Notes: generated from the sequence alone by a model not told the origin. 64,000 nucleotides of DNA from an uncultured Verrucomicrobiota bacterium (GCA_903838675.1 CAILZI010000127.1:1-64000), one strand, 5' to 3'; positions 25,918 to 35,197 are shown, counted from the first letter of the stretch. Numbers and translations: made by a program.

Positions 25918-27105
25918 TTGATTCTCGTGAACAACCCGCTGGCCAAGACTACACGTATCGGTTCGCTCGATGTCTATCGTGGCATTGTGATGTTCCTGCT
26001 CGGCCTTCGCCTGCTGGAGCTCGATGAAGTGGCCAAACACTTTCCAGACAGCTCCGTCTGGCAGTTTCTTGGCCATCATTCCTCACACATACCATGGGTG
26101 GGCTGTTCGCTGAATGATCTGATCCACCCTTCGTTTGCCTTTTTGACTGGGGCATCGCTGGTGTTCTCTGTTTCAGCGCGTTCAGGCAAAGGCCAGTCTC
26201 AGTGGCACATGACGCTGCATGCCCTTTGGCGGTCGGTGGCGCTGATATTTCTCGGGATTTTCCTGCGCAGTGTGGACCGTGATGCGACCCACTGGACCTT
26301 CGATGAAACTCTGACCCAGACTGGACTCGGCTACATGGCGGTGTTTGCCCTGGCTTACTGCAGCACACGCACACGCTGGATCTGGTTTGGAATTCTCCTG
26401 ACCTCATCCTGGCTGTTCTATGTGTGCTTTCCCATTCTGCCGCCACATCCCAACCCTATGGATTTCAACACTCCCGAAGGCTGGGAGCATGATTTCACCG
26501 GCTTTTTTGCCCACTGGAACCACAATCGCAATGCGGGCTGGAGCTTTGACCGCTGGCTGCTCAACGAGTTCCCGCGTGAACGCCCTTACGTGGGCTATAT
26601 CGGAGGATACACGACGCTGAACTTCATCCCCACGATCGCCACCATGATCTTGGGACTGATGGCTGGCACCTGGCTCAAGAAGGATGATCAGCCGGCCAGG
26701 CGGCTAATGATCGCGAGTGTGGCCTGCCTCGCCTTCAGTTTTGTGCTGCATTTCGGCGGCATCTGCCCAATCGTGAAACGCTTGTGGACACCTGCCTGGG
26801 TGTTCTTCAGCGGCGGTGGCTGCCTGCTGATTTTAGCGGCGCTGTATCAAATCATCGATGTTCGACAAATGCGGCGCTGGTCTTTCCCCTTTGTGGTTAT
26901 TGGTGTGAACTCGCTCGCCATGTATGTGATGCGCCACACTCTGGACATCTGGTTTTCGGAGACCCTCCAGAAACACTTCGGCACCCGGGTGTTTCAGGTT
27001 TTCGGTCCGGAATTGCAGCCGGTCATGATCGGGGCCTGCACCTTTATCATATTCTGGCTCGTTCTGCTGTGGATGTACCGCCGCAAGATTTACATCCGGC
27101 TATGA
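25918..27105 (+). CDS. Membrane acyltransferase of the HGSNAT/YeiB (DUF5009-like) type
   Basis: The 395-residue protein has about ten hydrophobic helices and opens with RIGSLDVYRGIVMFLLG, the signature start of heparan-alpha-glucosaminide acetyltransferase-like proteins. HPSFAFLTGASLVFS follows, with the conserved His-Pro. Such proteins move acetyl groups across the membrane onto sugars or other amines. The longest frame starts at TTG 25918, 2 bases after the DUF1854 stop; GTG at 25927 is an alternative. Placement directly behind the exporter genes suggests that it modifies the exported product; this is inference. Confidence 0.8.
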   Translation: MILVNNPLAKTTRIGSLDVYRGIVMFLLGLRLLELDEVAKHFPDSSVWQFLGHHSSHIPWVGCSLNDLIHPSFAFLTGASLVFSVSARSGKGQSQWHMTLHALWRSVALIFLGIFLRSVDRDATHWTFDETLTQTGLGYMAVFALAYCSTRTRWIWFGILLTSSWLFYVCFPILPPHPNPMDFNTPEGWEHDFTGFFAHWNHNRNAGWSFDRWLLNEFPRERPYVGYIGGYTTLNFIPTIATMILGLMAGTWLKKDDQPARRLMIASVACLAFSFVLHFGGICPIVKRLWTPAWVFFSGGGCLLILAALYQIIDVRQMRRWSFPFVVIGVNSLAMYVMRHTLDIWFSETLQKHFGTRVFQVFGPELQPVMIGACTFIIFWLVLLWMYRRKIYIRL

Positions 27106-28290
27106 TGCCGTCAGCGCTCGGATCAGATCCGTGTGCGGTGGCAGCACAAACTTCGGTGCTTCCCGGGTGGCGTCCATGCAGCCACCCTCGTCATAAATGC
27201 CCTGGCCGTCGCGCAGACGGTGCATGCGCTCAAACACACGCGCGGTGAGCTCCGGAGATTTCAGGGTCTGCGCCACGAGATGCTCCACTTTTGTTTCATC
27301 CATTTGCAACGCACCGTCCCCATCCTTGCACGCACCATCACGCCAGTGATGGATCTCCAGGCACTTGGTGAGCAGGTTGAATGGCTGGTTGCATTTCCAG
27401 AAATTGGCAAACAAACCACCTCCGAGATAGAAAACCCACGAACCCTCAAAGCCGGGCACGTCCGACGAGTGTGGGTCGGGATTGCGAAACCAGACGCGGT
27501 CCCCTGGCACATAATAATGGAGCGGCAGAGGTTCTTCCAAAGTGCCCAGCTCATCCATGAAGACATCGTGAAACCGGCCGGATGAGATCGCTTTTTTCTC
27601 CCACTGCGCCTGCAGCAGGGTCAGCAGCTCGGGGTTGCTGGCCTGCGCCTCCTCGGCAATGGAGAGCAAAATCACATACTCAGTGGCACGGTAACATGAA
27701 AAAGAGTACAACTGTTCCCCCAGAAGCTCGTCATCCTGTCCTTCCAGCATGGCAAGGCCGTTCGAAAAAAGACGCCCTCCTCCTCCCGATTTCGGCTGGC
27801 AGGCTTTTTTCAGTGAAGCGATAAGCGGACTGCCGGGAATCAAAACGAAGCCCGTTTCCTCCGAATAACGCCAGCAGTCCACCGGACGCTCGATGGCGGA
27901 CGTGTGAAAGTTCAAGCAGGTACGAGCGGCATTGACCGCGATGTTTCTGCGAATTCTGACCGCAGCCATCAGTTCCTCTGCGCTTGGAAACTCCAGCAGC
28001 ACCGGGCAGTTCAGCAGCGTCAGCCAGATCTCACGCAGCAGGTGATCTTCTGATTGGGTTGCATTAATCTTGGCCGTGTCTGCCAGGCTAAGTGTGTCAT
28101 GGCCAGGCATCCATTCACGAGCGCAATTCTCCGCAAGCCTCAAAATCCTGCAGCTTCCGATGGAGAGAGTTTCCTCCAGGCACTCCACAAAGTCACCAAT
28201 TTCAAGACGACGCCATTCTTTGAATAATTTTTCCCACCCGCTGCCATTTGTGGCATCGGGGGAAAAGGGAATGCGGATGCCAGCCTCCAT
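27100..28290 (-). CDS. Divergent transglutaminase (Tgl)-like protein, catalytic partners substituted
   Basis: This 396-residue protein aligns by eye with Bacillus Tgl spore transglutaminase. ELMAAVRIRRNIAVNAARTC (106-125) corresponds to the Tgl ELMFELKLRMNIVAAAKTL region. WRYSEETGFVLIPGSPLIASL corresponds to the Tgl YWRVSPEGALEL region. LYSFSCYRATEYVIL holds Cys199 where Tgl has its nucleophile. VPGDRVWFRNPDP corresponds to LGDCLYFKNPEFD. By that alignment Ser198, Ser284 and Asn296 stand where Tgl has Glu115, Glu187 and His200. A Tgl-fold protein with altered or lost activity is therefore likely. It converges on the acyltransferase gene with a 6-base overlap and follows the truncated cphA. 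Confidence 0.65.
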   Translation of the reverse strand: MEAGIRIPFSPDATNGSGWEKLFKEWRRLEIGDFVECLEETLSIGSCRILRLAENCAREWMPGHDTLSLADTAKINATQSEDHLLREIWLTLLNCPVLLEFPSAEELMAAVRIRRNIAVNAARTCLNFHTSAIERPVDCWRYSEETGFVLIPGSPLIASLKKACQPKSGGGGRLFSNGLAMLEGQDDELLGEQLYSFSCYRATEYVILLSIAEEAQASNPELLTLLQAQWEKKAISSGRFHDVFMDELGTLEEPLPLHYYVPGDRVWFRNPDPHSSDVPGFEGSWVFYLGGGLFANFWKCNQPFNLLTKCLEIHHWRDGACKDGDGALQMDETKVEHLVAQTLKSPELTARVFERMHRLRDGQGIYDEGGCMDATREAPKFVLPPHTDLIRALTAS

Positions 28291-28453
28291 CTTCAGCCAA
28301 GCGCTGGGTTAGTAGCCTTTGTGAAGGACGGCCATGATTGACCGGCGGGCTTGGGATGTATGAATGGCATGAATCGAAGTCGTGTTCAAATAACAGCTCG
28401 GCTGCTAATAGAACACGCAAGTTCGGCTCCAATTCCTTCCTAAAATTCTATTT

Positions 28454-30613
28454 TCAACTGTAACTGCTCAATCCCTCGATGATCGCCTGATCCTCCAGTC
28501 CATAGGCCCAGGCGGCACCGATGGCAGCGAGGACATTCTGCACGTTAAAGCTAAAATGACCGGTGAGCGGCATGGCAACCTCACTCAGCGCGCAGAGGCG
28601 GCGCTCTTTTTCACCTTCGGCCAGATAAACCACATCGTCTCGCACGATGACTGCGTTCCCGCCTTTGGCCCGATGGGCGACCACCACAGGATTATCCGCC
28701 ACATGCGAGAAGAACAATACGCTGCACTGGCAGTGCTCCGACTCCGCCATGCCGGCCACCATTACATCTTCGGCATTGAGCACCGCAGTCCCTTCCGGCA
28801 GCACGACGTCCACCACGCAGCGCTTCACTTTGGTCATTTGCTCCAGGGTGTCGATGTAGCCCAGACCGAGGTGCTCGGTCCCCACATTGAGCACCACGCC
28901 GATCTGGCAGGCGTCATAACCGAGGCCCTCAAGAAGTATCGATTCAGCGCTGCTCTCGCATATGGCAAGCTCTGTCCATGGATGCAGCAAAATCCCATGC
29001 GTACCGCTGGTGCGGTCGCCTTTCTTTGAGGAGGCATAACGTTCGCCCAGCTGCAATCCACCGCTGTGACACACCCCGAGAAATTTCCCTGTGGCTTTGA
29101 GCAGATGCGCCAGCAGCCGGGTGGTGGTGGTTTTGCCATGGGTGCCGGTGATACCGATCACTGGGATGCGGCCGTTTTTCCCGGTCGGGAACATCATGTT
29201 GATGATCGCCTCCCCCACTGGCCGCACCTCTCCCGTCGCCGGCCGCAGGTGCATGATGAGCCCCGGGCTGGCATTCAGTTCCACAACAGCACCGCCCTGG
29301 TCTTCCAGGGGTTTGCCGATGTCCGTGCACACCACGTCAACACCGCAAATATCCAGCCCAGCCACCTGCGCGGCGATGGTAACGTATTCGCGGTTGCGCG
29401 GATGCACCAGTCCGGTGACCTCGGTGGACCAGTTGGCAAAACGAGAGATCAGCACGCGATCTCCGGCACTCGGAACCGAATCTGGCTGGTAATCCTGCTT
29501 TTCCAGCTCCGACAGGATCGCAGGATCCCACTCTTCGGTGTCAATCTTCGACCATGGGCAGAAGTCACTCACACCGCGCAGCGGATTGGTGTTCAGCTGA
29601 GCGTCCACCAGCACGCCGATCGTATCGGAACCGTTGCCGATTACGACGGCGTGATCACCACGGCTCGCGGCGATCAGTTCCCCACCGACAACCAGCAGAC
29701 GGTGGTCATTGCCAGGAATGAAGCGCTCCACCATCACCCCTTCTCCTTCTGTCGCGGCAGTTTGAAACGCGATCTCCACCTGCTCACGCGTGGTGAGGTT
29801 GATAAAAACACCGCGTCCATGGTTGGCGTCCTGAGGCTTCACCACCACGGGCGTGCCGATGTCCTCCGCCGCCTCCCAGGCATCATCAGGATTGGCAACG
29901 ACCCGTCCTTCAGGCACGGGCACTCCCGCTTTGCTTAACAGCGTACGGGTCAGATCCTTGTCCTGCACGATGTGCTCTGCAATAGCTCCGGTTCGGTCGG
30001 TTTCTGCGGTCCAAATGCGACGCTGATTCACCCCCTGCCCAAGCTGAACCAAACTGCGGCCCTCCCGAAGCCTCCGCCATGGGATGCCGCGCTCTTCAGC
30101 TGCGGCAATGATGGAGTTCGTGCTTGGTCCGAGCGCATTGCGGTCCACCACACGCTTCATGCGCGCCACGGCGTCAGCAATGTCATAGTCTTTGCCGGCA
30201 TATCCGGCCAGGAGGATCTCGCGTGCCTCACGCATGCAGGCTTCAGCCACAATTTCATCCAGATATTCGATGACCACTTTGTACAGGCCTTCCACACAGG
30301 TTTCCCGCGCCTTGCCAAAACCGACGGTGTGCCCTGCCAGGGTCTGCAGTTCCAAGGTCACATGCTCCAGGATGTGTCCCGGCCAGGTGCCGGTGTCGAG
30401 CCGCTGGAAAAAGCCCCCGCGTTCGCCAATGCTGCAACGGTGCTCAATCATGCCGGGGAACCACTTTTTAAGCTGTTCGGAAAAACCGGGAACGATGTCT
30501 GATGAGGTGTCTTTGAGGCTGCCTAGATCCACCCAGGCTTCCAACACACGATCGTTTGTCCAAATATTGGGGCCGCGGAGAAAGTGAATTTCACGAATGT
30601 CGAGATCGGTCAT
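28454..30613 (-). CDS. C-terminally truncated cyanophycin synthetase (CphA'/CphA2-like)
   Basis: This 719-residue paralogue of the CphA at 20429-23128 begins with EIHFLRGPNIWTNDR. It keeps the ATP-grasp domain (VVVKPQDANHGRGV, VVELNASPGLIMH) and the Mur P-loop ITGTHGKTTTTR with Thr-His instead of Val-Asn. It ends at AIIEGLSSYS, exactly where the other copy enters its C-terminal Mur domain (SLDQNAGRF). Only 163 bases separate the stop from the next gene, so the missing domain of about 170 residues is not hidden in another frame. Known CphA2 enzymes are also C-terminally shortened and join beta-Asp-Arg dipeptides; CphA' of betaproteobacteria is another parallel. Which reaction applies here is unknown. 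Confidence 0.9.
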   Translation of the reverse strand: MTDLDIREIHFLRGPNIWTNDRVLEAWVDLGSLKDTSSDIVPGFSEQLKKWFPGMIEHRCSIGERGGFFQRLDTGTWPGHILEHVTLELQTLAGHTVGFGKARETCVEGLYKVVIEYLDEIVAEACMREAREILLAGYAGKDYDIADAVARMKRVVDRNALGPSTNSIIAAAEERGIPWRRLREGRSLVQLGQGVNQRRIWTAETDRTGAIAEHIVQDKDLTRTLLSKAGVPVPEGRVVANPDDAWEAAEDIGTPVVVKPQDANHGRGVFINLTTREQVEIAFQTAATEGEGVMVERFIPGNDHRLLVVGGELIAASRGDHAVVIGNGSDTIGVLVDAQLNTNPLRGVSDFCPWSKIDTEEWDPAILSELEKQDYQPDSVPSAGDRVLISRFANWSTEVTGLVHPRNREYVTIAAQVAGLDICGVDVVCTDIGKPLEDQGGAVVELNASPGLIMHLRPATGEVRPVGEAIINMMFPTGKNGRIPVIGITGTHGKTTTTRLLAHLLKATGKFLGVCHSGGLQLGERYASSKKGDRTSGTHGILLHPWTELAICESSAESILLEGLGYDACQIGVVLNVGTEHLGLGYIDTLEQMTKVKRCVVDVVLPEGTAVLNAEDVMVAGMAESEHCQCSVLFFSHVADNPVVVAHRAKGGNAVIVRDDVVYLAEGEKERRLCALSEVAMPLTGHFSFNVQNVLAAIGAAWAYGLEDQAIIEGLSSYS

Positions 30614-30625
30614 GACGCGCCGATG

Positions 30626-30745
30626 TTACTTGCGAGTCTGCCGGAGGCAAGAACTCGCCGCAGACAGTTTACGCTTTGGTTTGTGCCGGGTCGGTGGCAC
30701 ATAGCTCTTGCCATCGTCGTCAGAACGCTTTGAATCGTAAGCCAT
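30626..30745 (-). CDS. Possible 39-residue basic protein
   Basis: A short frame starts at ATG 30745, whose bases overlap the ATG of the divergent MBL gene, and encodes MAYDSKRSDDDGKSYVPPTR followed by a Lys/Arg-rich tail. AGGGAG lies 7 to 12 bases upstream of the ATG on this strand. Codon choice looks coding-like. However, the Shine-Dalgarno match also encodes part of the MBL N-terminus, and this region must also hold the MBL promoter. It could be chance. Confidence 0.3.
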   Translation of the reverse strand: MAYDSKRSDDDGKSYVPPTRHKPKRKLSAASSCLRQTRK

Positions 30746-31568
30746 GCCGCTCCCTCTCGAAGACCTGTTTAATGATGTAATCGCCAAGTCCATGCGTGGG
30801 CTTGGCCTCAACGATGCCGCCCTTGCCGCCCAGTCCGGTGCCAGTGTCGAGGACATAGCCGACGCCAAGTCAGGCAAGGTGGATGACCGCGTGCTGCGTA
30901 AAATCGCGCCTCAACTGCGGCTCGACGGCCTGTCGCTGGTGGCCATGGCGCACGGGGAATGGCAGCCACTCCCCGTCAGCATACCCTGTTTGGAACAGTT
31001 CAACACCCCATACCATGACATGACGGTGAACGCCTACCTCGTGTGGGATGCAGAAACGAAAAATGCCGTTGCTTTTGACACCGGGGCCAACGCCACCCCC
31101 ATGATCGACTTCATCCAGAAGAAAGGGCTCAATCTCAGCCTCATCTTCCTCACGCACACGCATCCCGATCACATCCTCGACCTCGCCAAATTGTCCGCCG
31201 AAGGTGCGGTCACCGCCTTTGTACACGAACAGGAAACCTGCCCCGGCGCGAAGACCTTCAAACTTAGTGAAACCGAAGCATGGGAATCCGGCGGGCTGCG
31301 CATCGAGGCACGCAGTACCTGGGGCCACTCGAAAGGTGGAATCACCTACCTTGTCAGCGGTTTGAAACAACCCGTCGCCATCGTTGGAGACGCCCTGTTT
31401 GCCTCCAGCATGGGGGGGGGCATGGTTTCCTATGATGAAGCCCTTGCCACCAACCGAAAGGAAATTTTCACCCTTCCAGACAACACGGTGATCTGCCCCG
31501 GACATGGCCCTTTGACGACGGTCGGTGAAGAAAAAGCCCACAATCCCTTTTATCCCGAGTTTAAATAA
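30744..31568 (+). CDS. MBL-fold metallo-hydrolase with N-terminal helical domain
   Basis: The 274-residue protein has a helical N-terminal part (about 1-65) with a turn LNDAALAAQSGASVEDI that resembles a helix-turn-helix. The metallo-beta-lactamase domain follows, with THTHPDH near 135-141, the His in WGHSKGG, the bridging Asp in VGDALF and a final His in CPGHGP. The motif set is that of glyoxalase II-like hydrolases, which often act on thioesters. The substrate is not evident. The next gene starts 21 bases downstream in the same direction, so the two may be cotranscribed. Confidence 0.88.
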   Translation: MPLPLEDLFNDVIAKSMRGLGLNDAALAAQSGASVEDIADAKSGKVDDRVLRKIAPQLRLDGLSLVAMAHGEWQPLPVSIPCLEQFNTPYHDMTVNAYLVWDAETKNAVAFDTGANATPMIDFIQKKGLNLSLIFLTHTHPDHILDLAKLSAEGAVTAFVHEQETCPGAKTFKLSETEAWESGGLRIEARSTWGHSKGGITYLVSGLKQPVAIVGDALFASSMGGGMVSYDEALATNRKEIFTLPDNTVICPGHGPLTTVGEEKAHNPFYPEFK

Positions 31569-31589
31569 TCCCAACCCGCCCAACCCATC

Positions 31590-32474
31590 ATGTCCCAAAC
31601 CGTTGCTTTCGTAGGAGTCGGCAAAATGGGGGCCAACATGGCCCGCCGCCTCAAAGATTGTGGTTATGTCGTCACTGCTGTGCTCGATGTGAACACTCAA
31701 GCCGCCGCCGATCTGGCTGCTGAACTCGGCTGCAAAGCCTGCACCCGGCTGGCGGAAGTCACGGCAGCCGCTGATGTCATTTTCACCGTCGTCACCAACG
31801 ATGCCGCCATGCGCGGCATCTTCTTTGGCAGCGGCGACAGCCTGCTCACGAACGCCGGAGGGAAGGTCTTCGTCAACTGCGCCACGCTTTCTCCTGCGAT
31901 CCATCGCGAAGTCTATGCCGCAGCCGCCTCAGCCGGCGCTCACAGTCTGGAAGCCTGCATGGCATCATCCATCAGTCATGCCCGTGAAGGGAAGCTCTAC
32001 CTCATGCTGGCCGGTGACGAAGCCACCTACCAGCGCGTGCAGACCATGATCGAGCAGATGAGCATGAACCGTCGTTTCGTCGGTGGGCCGGGCAGTGCCG
32101 CCGAAGTCAAAGCCCTCGTCAACATGGTCATGAACATCAACACCGCTGGTCTTGCCGAAGGTTTAGGGCTCGCAGCCGCTCTCGGCCACGATCTGGAAAT
32201 GATCCGCGAGGTCTTCAGTCAGACCGGTGCCAATTCACGCGTGCTGGAAACCGACAGCGCCGACATGGTGGCCCGTGAACACGACTGCTGGTTCTCCGCC
32301 GAGCATGCCGCCAAGGACAGCGGCATCGCCGCCGAAGTGGCAAAGACCGTCGGTCTGCATCTGCCACTCAATGACGCCACCCAGGCGCAGTATGAGAAGA
32401 TGGTCTCGCTGGGGCTCGGCGGACTCGATAAATCAGGCATCGCCGAACTCACCTTTAAAGGACGGCACGCGTAG
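31590..32474 (+). CDS. NAD(P)-dependent beta-hydroxyacid dehydrogenase (HIBADH family)
   Basis: This 294-residue protein shows the N-terminal Rossmann loop VGVGKMGANMARRL, the FTVVTNDAAMRGIFF strand, a CATLSPAIHREV segment in place of the usual substrate-binding S/T motif, and GPGSAAEVKALVNM containing the catalytic Lys. Family members reduce or oxidise 3-hydroxyisobutyrate, tartronate semialdehyde or related short acids; a specific substrate cannot be assigned. Length is normal. It converges with the large secreted-protein gene with a gap of 5 bases. Confidence 0.9.
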   Translation: MSQTVAFVGVGKMGANMARRLKDCGYVVTAVLDVNTQAAADLAAELGCKACTRLAEVTAAADVIFTVVTNDAAMRGIFFGSGDSLLTNAGGKVFVNCATLSPAIHREVYAAAASAGAHSLEACMASSISHAREGKLYLMLAGDEATYQRVQTMIEQMSMNRRFVGGPGSAAEVKALVNMVMNINTAGLAEGLGLAAALGHDLEMIREVFSQTGANSRVLETDSADMVAREHDCWFSAEHAAKDSGIAAEVAKTVGLHLPLNDATQAQYEKMVSLGLGGLDKSGIAELTFKGRHA

Positions 32475-32479
32475 ACTGA

Positions 32480-35197
32480 TTACTGCTGCGGCGGTTCACC
32501 TACTTTTAAAACTTCCAGCTTCTTGCCCACCTTGTGACGTTGCAGTTCACGGCCACCATTTGAGGTCTTGATGATCAATGTCTGCCCGATGCGGACCGAA
32601 ATCATGGCTTCATCTTGAGCTTCCAGCGAACGTACGAACAGCTCATTGTCCGCTCCAGGTGAAAGTCCAAAAATTCGCACAGGCCCCGTCTGGTTGTTGG
32701 TGACGACGACTTCAGCAGGATCGCCGATGTTGGGCGGTGGTATGGCGGCAGGCGCAGGCAGGGGCTTGAGCGGCGGCATGCCGGCACCTTCGGATGCCGG
32801 CTCCGCACGCCTGACTTGCGGTGCCGAAACGGGCGCAGCCGGGGCCGCGGCATTCATGGCAGGACGCCTGCTGCTGGTGAAGGCAGGCTCCTTGATTTCA
32901 GCCGCCGGACCGCCGTTTGCGAGGCGTTTTGGCTCCTTCTCAGCCCCGCAGTCGTAGTGGTTGAGCACCTCCTCCCGGCGCACCTCCAGCGGCAGGTTGT
33001 GGTAGGTCTTTAACAAACGCCCGCGCTGCACTAGAGCATCTATCTCTGGCGTACTGTAGGCCGCAGGATCAAACGGCGTGGTGCGTTGTTGATCGAGCGT
33101 TTCAAACTCGCTGGCCAGCACTCCCCTGCGCTGCAATTTGAGATTGAGATCCGCCTGGGCGGGGCCGGCATTGCGATTGAGCTGCGTCTGCTGATTGGCG
33201 ATGTTTGCACCCATCTGCACATCTTGGTTTTGAATGACCTGCATCTGCTGCCGGATCTGCAGCATCTCCGCCTGATGCTGCTGTATTTCCACCACGATGG
33301 CCTGGTTGCCCGCTCCCGGCTGCATCATTTCCGGGCGCATTCCTGGCCGCATGCCCGGCTGGATCGTGGATGGCTGCTGCATCTGCCGCTGTGCCGCCTG
33401 CAGATTCCCCTCATCCCGCGCCATGCAGGCGGTGATCTGCTGCAATCGCGCATTCAGCGCCTGCAACTGCGCGGCGTTCGCCTGCCGCTGCTGCATGAAC
33501 CCGGCCACCTGGATGCGATACTGCTGCTCAAACTGGTTCACCGTGGCCTGCAGCGCCTGAATGTCCGGATCAAGCGCCGCGACCTCCTGGTGGATCGCGG
33601 CCTGACGCTCCGCCAGACGTGCGATATCGGCGTTGCGTTTTTGGGTGACTCCCGCCATCAGCGTCGTGCGCGCGGCATTCTCCGCTGCTTTGAGTCTGCC
33701 GTGTTCGGCGGCCACGTGGTCGCGCCCCTTCGCGCATGCGGCCTGCAATTCCCCCTTCAAGACGGTCAAAAGTTCACTCTCCAGCAGTGCGACGTCCCCA
33801 GCTTCTACCAGATCATGCCACGGCCCCTTGATCAACCCCAGCCCAATGCCGCAGACATAGGCCGTGTCCTGTGCAGCCGGAGTGGCCGCACGCGTGGCAT
33901 AATGATTATGCGCCAGCGAGCGCATCTCACGCACGGCCTCCGCCGGCTGGTGCAGGCACAGGTTCATCCACAGCCGCGCCTCGCAGGCACGGTCCCAGGT
34001 GCTGCTGTCACTCTTCTTTCCAATCGCCGCCGCGAGGCTCTGCTGCGCGGCGGTGTACTCCCCTGCGCTCAGCAGCGCGAGCGCACTGGCGTAGTTCACG
34101 CCGCCATCCTGGGCATCCGCTTTCATCGCCCGCAGATACGCCCCCTCTGCCGCCGTCCGCGCCTGCGCGGAATCTCCCCAGCCTTGGTTCAGAATCGCGC
34201 GCACATAGCCATGCAGGAGTTCGTTGCAGGGCTGGAGTTCAAAGATGACGTCGCCACTCTCTTTGTCGCACTTCGCCGTCAGCGCCCCGTTGAACGGATT
34301 GCACCCAGGGGCGTCAATCGCGACCGTGTAACTGCCCTCGGCAAGATCCTTGGCCGTGAATTCGCCCTTGGCATCTGTCACAAACGGCTGGTTGAGCGGC
34401 GTCGGCAGATGTCCCGCCGGGTGGAGCACCAGCCTGGCACCTGCCACAGGCACCCGCGCATCATTCGCCCGGTCACTGGCGCTGCTGATGCGTTTGACCA
34501 CGAGCACCGCGAGATCACACTTCTCTCGTCTGGGGGGCTTCTGGGTCAGCAGGAAATCATGCACGTATTCCAGCGTCCCCTGCGGCACCTTGAAGCCGCG
34601 TCCGGCATTCTCCGGCGCAAAGCCCTCAGCCGTGACGCGATACGCGTAATCCGCAGGAGGCAGTTGCTTGATCTCATAGTAGCCGCCGGGCGCACTGGCC
34701 GTGGCTGTCGCCACCACCCGGCCTCCTGGTCCCGCCAGCAGTTCCACCTTCGCTCCGGGCAGCGGCCCGAGGTTGTCGCCTTTTTGCGTCTGACCATACA
34801 CCCGGCCATGCACGGCAGGCTGCACCAAATTCGCCTGCGCCGGAGCGCTGCCGGGCTTGGACTCACGCGTGAGGAGGAAGTCATGCGCATACTCGCGAGT
34901 GTCCTGCGGCATGGCAAAGCCGCGCATCTGATCTTCATCACGAAATCCGTCCGCCGTGACCTTGTAACGATAGGCCCCCGCCGCCAGCGTGGCGATCTGG
35001 TAGTAGCCGTTCTCGTTCGTCGTCACCTCTGCCACCGCACCACCGGTCGCCGATTTCAGCTCGATCTTCGCATGCGCCACCGGGCCGAGGTTCTCGCCCT
35101 TGGCACTCTGGCCGTACACCCGGCCATGCACGCTGCCGTCCGCTGCATTCAGCAGCGACGCGCCCAACATCAAGAACAGCAGCAGGAGCGTTTTCAT
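32480..35197 (-). CDS. Large secreted protein: Cna-like repeats, TPR-like region, coiled coil
   Basis: The 905-residue protein has a signal peptide (MKTLLLLFLMLGASLLNAADG). Three carboxypeptidase-regulatory/Cna-like beta-sandwich repeats follow (about 23-100, 112-205, 210-310); the first two share VHGRVYGQ..KG.NLGP and a YAHDFLLT/YVHDFLLT end. A helical tetratricopeptide-like region covers about 330-460, a Gln/Ala-rich coiled coil with RPGMRPEMMQPG in it spans about 490-720, and a Pro/Ala-rich segment precedes a final beta domain (FGLSPGADNELFV). It starts inside the stop of the upstream 909-residue gene (4-base overlap). Localisation is periplasmic or cell surface. Function is unknown; a structural or carbohydrate-binding role would fit the beta repeats. 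Confidence 0.8.
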   Translation of the reverse strand: MKTLLLLFLMLGASLLNAADGSVHGRVYGQSAKGENLGPVAHAKIELKSATGGAVAEVTTNENGYYQIATLAAGAYRYKVTADGFRDEDQMRGFAMPQDTREYAHDFLLTRESKPGSAPAQANLVQPAVHGRVYGQTQKGDNLGPLPGAKVELLAGPGGRVVATATASAPGGYYEIKQLPPADYAYRVTAEGFAPENAGRGFKVPQGTLEYVHDFLLTQKPPRREKCDLAVLVVKRISSASDRANDARVPVAGARLVLHPAGHLPTPLNQPFVTDAKGEFTAKDLAEGSYTVAIDAPGCNPFNGALTAKCDKESGDVIFELQPCNELLHGYVRAILNQGWGDSAQARTAAEGAYLRAMKADAQDGGVNYASALALLSAGEYTAAQQSLAAAIGKKSDSSTWDRACEARLWMNLCLHQPAEAVREMRSLAHNHYATRAATPAAQDTAYVCGIGLGLIKGPWHDLVEAGDVALLESELLTVLKGELQAACAKGRDHVAAEHGRLKAAENAARTTLMAGVTQKRNADIARLAERQAAIHQEVAALDPDIQALQATVNQFEQQYRIQVAGFMQQRQANAAQLQALNARLQQITACMARDEGNLQAAQRQMQQPSTIQPGMRPGMRPEMMQPGAGNQAIVVEIQQHQAEMLQIRQQMQVIQNQDVQMGANIANQQTQLNRNAGPAQADLNLKLQRRGVLASEFETLDQQRTTPFDPAAYSTPEIDALVQRGRLLKTYHNLPLEVRREEVLNHYDCGAEKEPKRLANGGPAAEIKEPAFTSSRRPAMNAAAPAAPVSAPQVRRAEPASEGAGMPPLKPLPAPAAIPPPNIGDPAEVVVTNNQTGPVRIFGLSPGADNELFVRSLEAQDEAMISVRIGQTLIIKTSNGGRELQRHKVGKKLEVLKVGEPPQQ

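Noticed and set aside
28202..28432. A 76-codon minus-strand ORF between truncated cphA and the Tgl-like gene
   Set aside because: It overlaps the Tgl-like start in another frame, the AGGAAGG is only 2 bases from its TTG start, and no conserved feature is seen. It also does not encode the missing Mur domain.
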